Shown one piece after another: positions 22,087 to 34,285 of a stretch of DNA of 64,000 bases. The position numbers were made by a program, and so were the translations under genes. This stretch comes from Dolomedes plantarius (Eukaryota > Arthropoda > Arachnida > Araneae > Dolomedidae). The notes beneath the pieces are model-generated. The model ran no database searches. It saw only the letters and a program-made list of their open reading frames with translations, and had not been told where the DNA came from. The stretch covers positions 64,350,693 through 64,414,692 of the forward strand of contig OU015501.1 in assembly GCA_907164885.2 (NCBI GenBank). Reading direction: 5' to 3'. Each line of letters begins with the position of its first letter. The first letter of the stretch is position 1.

Positions 22087-22590
22087 TATTATTATGTAGA
22101 ATCAACTAACATAGCTGCAATGATTCATGTCCATAACGGGACGTCATCATAAACGTCACAAATCCGTCATGTGACTAGTAAAAGTCACTTTTCAATGATG
22201 TTATGATGCTGTTTAGGTATAGTTACGGATTTCTCTCATAATATATTTCATCAGTATCCTGTGGGAAATACCTAAGTAAGGTTCCAGATATAGTCGTCAT
22301 CACTCTCCTTTATCACTGCTTGGAACACCATTTACTAAGATATTTCGAGGTTAGGATTTTTCATCAGGCTTTTTTGTACATATGTGTATTATCAGTGTTA
22401 AGTTGAAACATTGAGTCTAGTCAATAACATTAGCATAAATTTTGTACTAGGAGTTGACTACTTATGACCATATACAGAGCCTCTGGCCCCCATTTAAGTT
22501 GTACAAGCATGTTGCACAAATGTTCGTCAGAAATTCGTCACTATCTGTATTATTATGACAAATAAAAGACAGTTGTGAGAGATGTTATGT

Positions 22591-22845
22591 TTTCCAATGC
22601 GTGGCACCCCCTCCCTGGTGCCACCTCAATTTCGACCAAGCACCCCAAGGGACAATATCTGGTAGGGATCGTACCTCCTCCCACCCTCTCTGACATCATA
22701 GAATGATTTTCGGTTATACGTATTTAACATGCCCCTCTCCGGCCTAGACACGGAGGTACTCTTTGGGATCGTTGGGATTCAAAGCGAGAACCCCCCTCCC
22801 CCAGGTGCCAAGCCTAACACTCTACCACTAGGCTAACTGGGGCCC
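22591..22845 (-). mobile_element. tRNA-derived SINE (family 2)
   Basis: On the minus strand the head reads GTTAGCCTAGTGGTAGAGTG (A-box-like), with a degenerate B box GCTTTGAATCCC, and the 3' end is CGCATTGGAAAAC. Flanking direct repeats GTGAGAGATGTTATGT (22575-22590) and GTGAGAGAAGTTATTT (22846-22861) are a slightly diverged target duplication, the hallmark of LINE-driven insertion. Confidence 0.85.
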
Positions 22846-22861
22846 GTGAGAGAAGTTATTT

Positions 22862-25800
22862 GAAAAAACCCTTCCCATCTCATAAAGATCTGTTGTTAGA
22901 ATACCAGGCTTGGAGTTTTCAAATATCGTTCAAAGACTGGTCGATACTGATGTGCTAGGAAATTATCCTTTAAATAGTATTCATCAAAGAATTCTTCGCA
23001 GTTACATATATGAGACCTTTGAAATTGTTTTTAAAGAATGTATAAATAAATTTAAAGATTTTTAGGAAAAAAAACTTTTGGTTCACAGTAGAAGTTTTGT
23101 TATTGTATATATTTTCCTGACAGTATGAAATCACAGGAATAAAAAAAGTAGTTAATAAAAAAACAACTTTTACAATTCAAGCCATTATCTTTAATTATTC
23201 CAAGAAAATTAGAAATTCTTTCAAGAAAAAAAATTATTTTTACCATGTAATTCAAAACGAAGATCGCGAGTTCAACATTTTTTTTGTCTACATTAGGTGA
23301 TAAAAATTCCTATGGACACTTATTAAAGCAAAAGCTTTTTTTATCTTTTGAGGAGAAAAGCTCTTAAAAATATTTTCTCTATTAGCAGGATAAATAATAA
23401 TAATGAACCTATAATAATATAAGATTTGGAAAGCAGAATTATTTTTCCTTTCAAATGTACGTATGATTAGTATACATGATGTTATAAAATTAAACAAATT
23501 GGGAACATATTCTTATACTTAATTTTAGAAATAATTTTATTCGCTTTGCGGAAATTATTAGAACTTTGTTTACATAGTAGATGTGGATGATGGTTATTTT
23601 AAGCAAGGATTTCGTCAACGGATTTTTGAAATTTAATCTCAGTATGCAAACATTAACATTATATAAATTAAATATAGATTTCCATCTAAACCTAAGCTGT
23701 TATATCTTGGAACAACATATATTGTAAATATATTTCATTAGCTTTCAGAAGTAAATTAATATCACATAGATTTCTCACAGCGATAATATGTATAAATTAC
23801 TCGATAATCGTAACTGAAGGAGCAATAGGTGTTTCTAACAGTGGTTGCATAGGAATAGAAACATTTCAGAAGCATTCTATTTGTATAAGTCGCAATGATA
23901 TTTTTATTTTCATGCTGTAGAAGAGTATGTATAAATTCCAGAAACGTCATTTTGAGTGCATGGATCTTTATAGACCCACTAGAGCTGAAAGATACTCATA
24001 TTCCATCTTAATATGTTAAAGATAGTCAAATCCTTTAAACCCGGTGAATTTTATACATATATAAAAGACATTCCACCCACATTTAATCAAATTACTTGAC
24101 TTATGTTAAAGTTATCTAGTTGTTCAAGATGTTATCTGCATAGTCGTTTAAGCCATTTTATTCTTTCTCAGTGAAAATGCATGTTTCATATGAAGCAATT
24201 GTTTTACCTCACAGAATAAGTATTAAGAAAATCCATTATCGGTGGTGAGTGTTTTACATGTATATATTTGTCAGTTAAAATTTTAAAGATTAGCCTTCCT
24301 ACAGTGTATTTACAAGCTAATTTTCACCAATATAAAAAATTTTCATACGGTTACATCATTTTTCATTGATTCAGAATGTTGGATGTGAAATGACACATCG
24401 GCATCTATCACCGTTCAAAACAGCTTAATATGAAGATGAAATAAGACTGAAATCTTTAATATAAAAATAGTTTATTTATTATAAACAAAACATTACCGAA
24501 AAATAAAAAAAGATTTTACATAAAGTCTAACATAGGAAAACCACACACACTACATCTTTAGGTATGCATTTTAATAAAACGATGGGAATAGCCACTTCCT
24601 CAACCAATCACTATCGGTTACAAAACGCGGCGGTTTGCCGTTAATACATACTAAATTAGCATCTAAACCAACTTTTTAAAATAGTGTTCATGAGATATGT
24701 GGGTTTCCATGCTTATGAGGTGGGAGGTTCCCGTAATTTTTGAACACGCAATAGATCAATCCATGTTTGCAACACAGAATAAGTTTGTAATATTAATTGA
24801 TTTTAAATCATCGGGTTAGTAATATATAGAAACAAGTCAATTTATATTACTATATTCATTTAGGCATTATTCAAAGAGTAAATTAACGCAATAATGTTAA
24901 AAGGAGATAAAATAGATCAAATAGAAAAACGTATTAATTTAATTTTATATCACTTTGTTCATTTTTTTCTTTGCTTCCAAATTTTAGGTTAAAATGCTTG
25001 CAGCTTGGAACTATTTATTCTATCAAATTCCTACTTCACTAAAAGTGAAGCAAAAGTTTTACTTCCTAGAATTCTAGTAAAATATTGGCAACTGAAAAAA
25101 TATAATCATATAATATAATAATGTAATAAGATGTTATTACGTATTAGGAATTAAATTTAAAATTTAGGTACTGTTATTTTTACTGTTGTCAAACAGAGGC
25201 ATTCTAAGCTCTCTTTAATTACCGAAAAAGTACTTGAAAACGTTTAAAACAGCTTTTAGGGTGTTCGTGAAAGTTTGCAATACTAAGAATATAAACTACT
25301 CTATTTATGAGAAAATCGTCTTTTCATTTTGTAAGAGTATGTAAATATCAAAACGTGTTAAAGCAGTTTAGGTCCCAGTTTTCATATCTACGCAGTCTTG
25401 AGCTATATTTTTAAATATAATTCTATAATTGTAAAAATAAATGTTCAGCATACAAATAAGACGTGTTTTTTATTTAGTATATTTTGTTTTTCTGATATAT
25501 TAAAACACTAACATACGAGTCGGAATATCTAAGATTCAATGTCCGTAAATTTTCTAAAGATATATAATATTTTTATTTTTAGAATCTTTTAATAATACAG
25601 TAATAATGAACAGATACTACTAATGTTGACAGAAAAGGTTTATAGTCGTCTGATATAGAAATTAAAATATCACCGAAATTGAATCAATGCTTTCAATTAA
25701 AATGGAGGAATTTTTGGAAGCATGTACGGAATTTCATCAAAGCAATTCCGAACAAAATTTCTGGGACATTACGACGGCTTGCACAGAAGTCAAGTACTCT

Positions 25801-26240
25801 AAAATGCCATCAGACTTCTAACAAACAACGCGTATAAAAGATGATTAGAAAACTATGAATAGATTGAATTGCTATTTTGATGTAATATATGACAGATGTT
25901 CCTATTAATGAAAAGCCAAGTGTATGGATATATATGAATTTCTCTGTTGACTTTTTAGCTACGACTACTGTAATAGAGAAATAAAGTTACATGAACCTTT
26001 GCTCCATTCTTTGCATAATTGAAACATATTGCTTCATAAGTTTTATAAATTTATATATGGAATTTTATGAGCCATTAGTGGGATTTCTTTAAAAATACTT
26101 TCAGTATTGAATTATTAAAAAATTTCAAAGGTATTTATGCATTGCTATATATAGATATATATAATTGAAAAACGGGTGTTCGAAATCAACCATTTTTCCA
26201 TATTTACTTACGTTGCGAGTACTACATTTTTAAGTAAAAA
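22862..26240. other. AT-rich, no gene seen
   Basis: Only short, low-complexity frames. No TIR, LTR or RNA signal recognised. Confidence 0.55.
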
Positions 26241-26254
26241 CTATTGTTGCATGC

Positions 26255-26540
26255 CTTCTTTTTGTTGTTGTTGTTGCTTAAAATGCACCGGATGAGGCCT
26301 GATATAGCTGCCAGGGACCTTTGATCCTCCGGCATCCAAATTATTCAGATAAGATCCGTAACTTTGTTGACCCGAACAAATTCAATGACAAGAAGAGGAT
26401 TTGAAATGAGATCCTCCCTGGTAAGCCCCAGACACCTAAGAATGTGCTCCGAGGAAGCCTGCCGGACATGGAACTTGGTGCAGATGGATTTAATTTTAAT
26501 GCCTGCCTTTAAAAATTGTTCATAAGCGGCCTAGTACATG
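26255..26540. repeat. Unclassified repeat-like block with (TTG)n edge
   Basis: A TTGTTGTTGTTGTTGC run followed by a GC-richer segment unlike its surroundings. This looks like a retroposed repeat read from its tail, but I cannot name the family and no target duplication is evident. Confidence 0.35.
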
Positions 26541-27094
26541 GAAACTTGAACAGAAATCCGCAGAAGAAATGTTCAGATGAACCAAATTCCGTCTAAATAT
26601 GTATTTCAAAACCTTTTCTCTTAAAGACATCTAAGTTCGTAAAACTTTCGAACCATATTTTGAACCATTTTATTTCTCTATATTCACGATAAATGTGGCA
26701 AGAAGCAAAATACTTCAGACTAAAGTTTAATAAGTAGTTAAATAGCACTCTTAAAAATTATTTCAAAATTTAATTTGTAACAACATCTTTTCAAGACTAG
26801 GCAGTAAACTGAGATTCTCTAACCTTTCAAGCCTAATAAAACCTCCACCAAATAAGTTATTTGGGTGGTGTAAGGAAGCCATATTTTTAAATTTTTTCTC
26901 TTACGTTTTATGCTCCTTCTTTTTGTGGACAACGCGTTAGAAAATCATTAAATAATTTTATCAGCATTCACTTTTTGTTACTTTGTTTCGACAAAGCTAT
27001 ATATTTAACTGACATTACTAAGATGATCTATAGGTCTGGTCTCTGTATTCAGGGGTGTGAGGTTCAATTTCTACTCTTTTCAGGTGGTTGTTAA

Positions 27095-28067
27095 CCTTCC
27101 AGCACGCGCGCTCAGGAATTTTACATGAACGTGCGCATGTCGTATTTTTACGACAGATGTTATTTTACCATTTTTGGCACGAAAGACGACATAAATGAAT
27201 TAATATTGATAGTAAATTTGTTAATAAATAAAACATTGACCTTATTATTGAAAAATACAAATGATATTACATTCAAATGATAGTAAATTATTTTTAAATG
27301 CTCATATATTTATTTGTACATTCCAAAATTTCATCAAGCATATTTATATCACTTATTTTCGAGAATGATCCTATTTCATCCTCTATATCCTTGGCATGGT
27401 GTTTTAGGCCTGGTATAACTTTCACAATATTCATCTTTTTCGTCTTTGAGCAGTTTGCATACTTCGCTTTTCGCTACTTAGAAGATTTATCCTTACCAAC
27501 ATAGAATATGTCATCATCATTTCTTTCCTCTGAATCATTATTATCATCATCATCCAAAATATATTGTGCAGATTCACAACTGATGTTATTTATTTCTATA
27601 TCTTCTTCACAAAAATCGCTATCGCTCTCAAATCCAAATGTTTCCTTCCTTTCGTTTTCTTTATCAGATAATTCTTTAAGAATGCGGGAAAAATCAGCTG
27701 GTTGTATACATTTTTTTGCCATGAAAACCGATGCAAAAACTATAGATTCGACTTTATACAAATTGAAATAATATATGTCAATTATTAACACAAAATTACA
27801 AAATACTTGAGAAAAAAATATTTTCCGAATTTTCACCCACGACCACGCGCGTGTCGTAAATTTTAGGAACAAGCTACCACGTAGCACAAAAACCCGGTTA
27901 ACAATAAATATTGTCATGTGATTTCCTGTTGGCACATTCCATGATGTTCAGAAGGGTTAAAAGGAGGAATAGAAATGAACTTCAGATGTCTTAGCTGCAA
28001 TATGGGAAAAAAATGCATTAAAATCGGAATTTGTCGTAAAATTTGCGCATACACGCGTGGTGGAAGG
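27095..28067 (-). mobile_element. Short piggyBac derivative (family B)
   Basis: Flanked by TTAA (27091-27094 and 28068-28071). Left end CCTTCCAGCACGCGCGC mirrors right end CACGCGTGGTGGAAGG. A perfect palindrome TGTCGTATTTTTACGACA lies 43 bp from the left end (27138-27155). At 973 bp it encodes only the N-terminal piece of a piggyBac transposase. Confidence 0.9.
27310..27722 (-). pseudogene. piggyBac transposase N-terminal fragment (family B)
   Basis: Starts MAKKCIQPADFSRILKEL at 27722; the 71 open codons before it are outside the family's usual start. It has the acidic N-terminal region typical of piggyBac proteins (LDDDDNNDSEERNDDD) and VGKDKSSK, then a TAG at 27474-27476. Past the stop the frame still resembles the next family block (VIPGLKHHAKDIEDEI, INMLDEILEC). 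The catalytic DDD domain and C-terminal zinc motif are deleted. If the piece before the TAG is expressed it would be about 82 aa with no catalytic part. Confidence 0.75.
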
Positions 28068-28071
28068 TTAA

Positions 28072-29799
28072 GGCTCGACAGTTGAAATAAATATTGATGG
28101 ACCGTTTGTGAGCATTGATCAAATATCCATGGAGAAACAACAGCAGCATCTTAAAACATTTTATACGTATCCTTGGAAAACACATTGCGTCGTTACTTAT
28201 AACCGTCCCTCTTGTGATATGACCATTACAATAAAGGTGAGAATATAAGATATAACATTCACAATCCCTCTTTCTCACATCGCTGGGATGGTGATCGGGG
28301 CATTAGTTTCGAAGTACAGAGGTCCAAGGTTCATTTCTAGCTCATGACAAATGGTTGTCAGTTGTTCCTTTTCCCTTCCAATTTCGAGTGACACTATACT
28401 ATTCGAAACGTCTCAGGCATTTGTCGGAATGTAGAAATTGACTTTTTTTTTAATTAAAAGAAATATTTTGGCCTATCATATTTAAAATGGAACATTGTGG
28501 TTTATTGTAGAAAACCCTTAATAATTTTGCAGTTTTATGTCAGAAATTATGGTATTCCATCTTTTCTCCCCAAAACTCTTAAAACTTCAGCAATTAAATT
28601 TTATAATTAAATCAATAACAAATAAATAGAACTGCTCCTTAGAAAATTTTAGTTTACGAAGTCTAAATGAACTAATAGGGAAAAATCCTCGGAACAAATT
28701 CATTCTAAAAGTAGAACAAACCATCCTTTTAAGCTTTGCAAACAAATTATTAAAGAATGATAAGAAAACTTCTAACATTGAAAAAGAACCTAAATATTCT
28801 GCAAACATTCTAATTTATCTCGATTCAATATTAGCAATCTACTAGGTGATACCGCAAGACATGATTTAAAGAGTGTCAAATTTTTTATTTATTTTTTATT
28901 TTAATAATGTGGAAAATAATACTATATTACTATCATTCTCTACTTTTGATTCTTTATAGCTTTATTATCTCTTTATTAATTATAAAATAAATATGATTTC
29001 TGTGAAATGTTGTAAGCCCTATATAAGTCTTAAAAAGAACTGAACATGCTGTCGTGCTTCGTTAAAACAAATATTATTTATTCTCCTGTGAAATATGTTT
29101 GTCTTTATTAGTTTCATCAGGAAATTTCGTATTTTATAATTTTCGCAAATAAGTATATTTTCTCTGTTTGTTCTCTCGTTACTTTTGCTGTAGGCAAACA
29201 CTCTCAAAATTTCATTCAATTTAATCAGAAAACGAAAGCTGTCTCAACATAATAATCGATTATTTTACATGTAAAAATGCTTTTCTCCAAGGCAGTATTG
29301 TATAATGGTCATTAAAATGCTTTTTCGCACCTTTAGAATTTTTTTTGCTTAACAATAAAAATTGTCATTATTGAATGTAGATATTTAGGCAGCTTTTAAC
29401 TATCTAATATGTATGCGACTAAAATTCGATATATAAATCATTATAAGCATTGTATTACATTATTTCAGAATTTCTGTACTGCTACTCTACGTAAAACCTT
29501 TGGAAGACACTCTTATGTAAACAACTCCTCTAACAACGTATTGTTGTATTCAGAACAACTCTTCTAGCATTTTGGGCTTTCAATTTCCCTATTTTTTTAA
29601 TTGCCTTCGGAAGGACTTGTAAAGAGATTATCACTTTTGTCAGACTTACATGTATATATAGTACCTATTACACACATAAATATATTTAATCATCGAAGTA
29701 TATTAATAGGAAGTTTTCAAATCCTTCTTTAAGCTTGAAAAGTGTTTGCGATGGATTATTACGTCTAATTCTGTGCTTTCCATCATGGCATAGATAAAA
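28072..29799. other. AT-rich, no gene seen
   Basis: Short frames only; nothing recognisable. Confidence 0.5.
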
Positions 29800-29801
29800 T
29801 A

Positions 29802-30549
29802 CAGGGTGGTCATAAAAAAAAACTTTGCCGATATATGGACCTCTAGCGGCTGTTCCGTTCAACCGATCGAGCTGAGATTTCAGATATAGTTATTCAGAGG
29901 TATGAGATCGGGATTCTGTGAACGACAACCAAGTGGCGCTCATGGTTACAGTTACAAGTACAGATACTCGAAATTTTCGAATGGCAGCACCCACTTTTTC
30001 CCATCGTAAAATGCTCAGCGCGTGAGAAAACCTTAAAGAGCGTTGGGACGGTACGTGTATCACAAAAAAACGGACGCGTTATGCACGCACAAAAAACAGC
30101 TCTGCGAACGGCCAACAAAAACACTATCGGAGCGCATGGTAGAAATTTGCATATGACAGAGTCAAGACACCAATCACTGATGACAACACAGATCGGACAA
30201 ACGAAAACTTTTATTTGGATTACACATTTTCCACATTGGTGCTATCATAGACCGTTCGCAGAGCTTTTTATTGTGCGTGCATAATGCGTCCGTTTTTTGT
30301 GATACACGTATCGTTCCAACGCTCTTAAGGTTTTCGCACGAGCTGAGCATTTTGCGTTGGGAAAAAGTGGGCGTTGCGGTTCGAAAATTTCGAGTTTCTG
30401 TACCTATAACTGTAACCGTGAGCGGCACTTGGTTACCGTTCACAGAATCCTGAGCTCATACCTCTGAATAACTATATCTGGAATCCTATCTCGATCAGTT
30501 GAACGGAACAGCTGCTAGAGGTACATATATCGGTTTTATGACCACCCTG
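29802..30549. mobile_element. Fold-back (long inverted repeat) transposon
   Basis: Ends CAGGGTGGTCATAAAA and TTTTATGACCACCCTG, flanked by TA (29800-29801, 30550-30551). The arms, about 29802-30115 and 30235-30549, are imperfect inverted copies for roughly 310 bp (for example GTGATACACGTATCG pairs with the arm near 30045-30065). About 120 bp separates them. The open frames inside are by-products of the inverted arms. The end sequence resembles that of the mariner-type element at 11309-19136. Confidence 0.88.
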
Positions 30550-32187
30550 TATTTTCATCTTGCAAATACAGTTTTTTTTTTGAGCGCATAACAATGGATG
30601 TTTATATAAATAATTGCAATAAAAGTATTGACTGTTAGTTCTAAAATGTCATGACTGGACATTATTTAAACTTTTAAAATCAATCAACGGTCTTAAAGAC
30701 GTTTAATGTACTACTCTTGAACACCTAAAATTAAGATTGCTGATGACAGTTCACATATTTAAATACCATGTCAAATGGTCCTCTACTGTGCATTTATTTA
30801 CAGTAGAGGAAGAGTAATTAAATAACACAGACAATTGGTCTCATTTATTTGTTATAATTCCCTTTTAATGTTTTAATTGCTTTGATTGTTTTAATTGTTA
30901 GAATAATAGCGTGATAATCAATGGTTTCGAAAGAAATTATGTCGTTTTCTTGATGTGTCCTAGAGGCAAACATTGTTAAAAAGCATATGAAAGTGAACAC
31001 ATCTGCCTGGAAGGCGAATAAATTATTAAAATATAAAGTATTGCTTGTTATTCAGTTACTAAAATAATATTCAAATAATTAGCATACTTGAAATCCATAT
31101 ACTTATGTTTACTTTTGTTATTTAATATATATTTTGTGACAGTTTTTTAGTGATAAAAAGGAAATGAAAGAAGAATTTTCGGAAATATTTGCTGATTAAC
31201 CGCTGAGTCATTTGTGGTTATGTTAAATCAAACTGCATAGGAAAATTTTCATCTCTAAAAGGTATTTATGTAAAGCGATATAGCATTTTTATAAATCTAA
31301 GTTTTTTTCATTATTTTATTTTTACTACGTTTAAATGAAAATTTAACCCACCAGTCTTAATATGTGAATGGAATTTTTCAAGCTAGGCAAACAGCGAATA
31401 TGATTACAATGTTTCAGTTTACAACTAGCTTAACTGTATAAAATCTATGCATATTAGAGCAGCTATTTTTTCAAAGTGATATAGGTAGTTTCTAGAATTT
31501 TTTTCGCCTTGATTATTTTCGATTTTAATATTATGAAACTTAATAAGAGAAATTTTTATTAAATATCATATATAACCACAAAAATGGTTTTAATAAAAGC
31601 ATTTTAAATGATTGAAAATTTTGTTGTTTGATCCAATATCAATGCAAAATTAATTACAATTTCTTTTTTCATTTGATAGGACTCAAGTTTGTTCTTTTGC
31701 TATTTTTAGCATTGCCAAGTAATTTTTCAGCAATTCATTTTCATTAAATGGCATAAGGAAATAATGTAATTGGTGTTTTCAGTACTTGGGGATACTTAAT
31801 ACCTTAGGCTTAGTGAACTTTTGTCTCGTTTTTGCATATTTCAAAAGGATAGAATCACGCGCATTAATTAGAAAATTGAGAAAAGATTTTTCGATCATTC
31901 CGGTGAGCATATTGCTAGAAATATAATTGCTTTTTAAATTCAAGGGATTTTAATTAAAAGGATTTTTCTGACTAAGAGAAATAATTAAGTTTATAAACAT
32001 AATCAGGTTTCAGTTGTCTCCCACAGCTACTCCAATCAAATCTGACCTTGGATTTTATTTTAATTCCCCAGAAAGACACACTGTAATTTAATACTTTGTG
32101 CTAATTTAAAACTTCTTTTAACATTAACTTCCCAGTGTCCCATTTATACTTAGCAAATTTTCCAATCCTTCAATTTTTCAATCTAAG

Positions 32188-32221
32188 TGGCAAAAGACTT
32201 AGATTTCTAAGTCTTTTGCCA
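32188..32221. repeat. Perfect 16-bp-arm palindrome
   Basis: Arms TGGCAAAAGACTTAGA and TCTAAGTCTTTTGCCA are separated by TT. No transposon termini recognised around it. Confidence 0.85.
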
Positions 32222-32580
32222 GTATAGTTGCTTCGAGTCATACGATATCTAGTCTCTTTGTCTCTGTTTCGCTGTGTCTCATCTTTCTAACTTTAGAAAA
32301 AGAATGATGAAGATTCTTTAACTTAATAAAAGGTACCATCATATAAAGAGACAGACAATCAGTGATTAAAATTTTTAATTTTTTTAAAAAGTATTTAAAA
32401 AAATGAAAGCTGATTAATTTTTTTTCAATAAAGTTTTTGCCAATATAGATGTTTTGAGTCATTCGATATATAGTCTTTCTGTCTCTCATCTTTCTAACTT
32501 TAGGAAAATTTATGAAGATCCTTAAACTTTATATGAGATATTGTTATATAAAAAGACAGACTAACAATGATTAAGAAAAT
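32217..32580. repeat. Diverged tandem duplication, unit about 220 bp
   Basis: Blocks such as GAGTCATACGATAT (near 32235) and GAGTCATTCGATAT (near 32456), and CTCATCTTTCTAACTTTAG in both, recur in the same order, as do the following AAAGAGACAGAC-like stretches. Confidence 0.6.
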
Positions 32581-33320
32581 TTGAAACCCAAATTCAATAG
32601 CATGAAGTTGCCCTGTTCAGGACCATACAGCCAAGCGTCTTGAACCCACCTATACACCTGATAAATGTTTCTCTTACAGTAGATAAATTAGGAAAAATAC
32701 TAGCGGCCATAAATAAAAGCCTCAAAAAATAATTAAATTATATTAAAAACACGGAAAGAAGGGTAAGAATTTCCAACAAAAATGCAAAACATTAATGTGT
32801 GAAATTATTCACACACAAATTCTATATCTATCTGGTTTCGAATAAAGTAATCATTTCAATCCTTTATGGTAAATTTTAAGATTATATTTGGTTTTAGTAA
32901 AAGTAATTTTGTTTTAAATACCTACAAACTTTCAACTTTGCTTTCGTGGAGCTTACATCATTAGTCGTATAGCTATGGCGCTGACGGTCTTGTGGCTTCT
33001 TACATCAACATTGCATTTGAATTTCTTTCCCATGTTCGTCAGCAAAATTCAGTATATTAACATATTGAAATATTTATGCCTCCAAATATGAGGATTTCCT
33101 CAAATATAAAAACATATGAAGCAGAATTCTTTTAAAAGGAAACACTATAAGTTAATATTAAAATAGAAATGTAATTAAATTACTAAAATGCAAAAGTATA
33201 ACTTTTTATTAAATATATTCTGTTTAAAACTAATTTTTATGTAAACTAATTTTATTGACTCACTCTAAATTATATTAATTCTCAACTATTACTTCTGTTT
33301 AAGATCATTTTAAGAGCATC

Positions 33321-33755
33321 TATAGAGAATCTATGCTCACTTCTACCCAAACTTGGGTGTATATAATTTGAAGTGGCACTCTATTTGAATTATATACAAA
33401 CACAGTTTATACATGAAATAATGTTTATTGAATTCGCTGCACATATAATTGGCTTTTACAGCAATAAGCATGCGTACTACTTGTACGGAATGTAAATACA
33501 GCTTTTAAGAACAATATATTTTTATACTCACGAACAGTAAGTCAAACCAGCAGTACTGCCAAGTAAACTTCTGGCCCGTAAAGCACTAGCGCAGGATAAC
33601 ACCTTTTCAACCTTAACAACAACTCCCTTTTTTATTAATGACGCTGCGTGGTATTTATACTAAGCGCGTATGCCAAAATTAGCATATCTGAAGCAGCTTC
33701 TTTAATTCACTCAAAAGTTCGATTCTTGTGAATCGAATCTTGTGTATACCTTACA
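33321..33755 (-). repeat. 3' LTR of gag-only element copy 2
   Basis: 435 bp. Minus strand starts TGTAAGGTATA and ends TCTCTATA. As read, the same as the 5' LTR. Confidence 0.95.
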
Positions 33756-33767
33756 CTGGCCTCCCTC
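33756..33767 (-). other. Polypurine tract of gag-only element
   Basis: Minus strand reads GAGGGAGGCCAG and abuts the 3' LTR start. Confidence 0.65.
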
Positions 33768-34285
33768 GAAAAAAAAATTAGGTAACTGAGGTCTGAACGG
33801 CTTCAGTTAACTAATTGAAAACGCGTGCTGGTCTGACTTTTTACATAATGGGTGGCAAAGCCAAAAAAACCTTCCACACGTTGTGTGGGGGAAAAACGCC
33901 ACTACCATTTTACAAAACTAACCCCGAAGGGTCCAGGTGACACCATTACACAGTGGATTTGCAGAGTTGCGGATACTGGGCTGGCCAACTGCGCCCTAAA
34001 ATATCTATTTTAATTAAAAGTGACAACACAATTGCACAGCATGACATTTCTTGACTGTATCTGCTCTCCCCCAATTTATAATGTACATGTGTTATGATTT
34101 GCGAAGTTAGTATGTTAGTTGTTTGTTATCTGTAGTTAGTATGTATTTTTTTTCACTACATGTCCCCTTCAAAAATTTATAAAACAATAGTATGCCGTTT
34201 TTTTTTCAGTGGCTCACTCCTTCCCCTCAAAATGTTTACACAGTATCTACAATGGGGAACTTCAAACCAATTTGGTTCGATTTTA

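Larger units (their letters stand above)
30552..33316. other. AT-rich, no gene seen
   Basis: No coding family recognised. Contains the palindrome at 32188-32221 and a diverged tandem duplication just after it. Confidence 0.5.

Noticed and set aside
30081..30453. Several overlapping ORFs on both strands
   Set aside because: They are mirror images created by the fold-back arms and have no protein motif.
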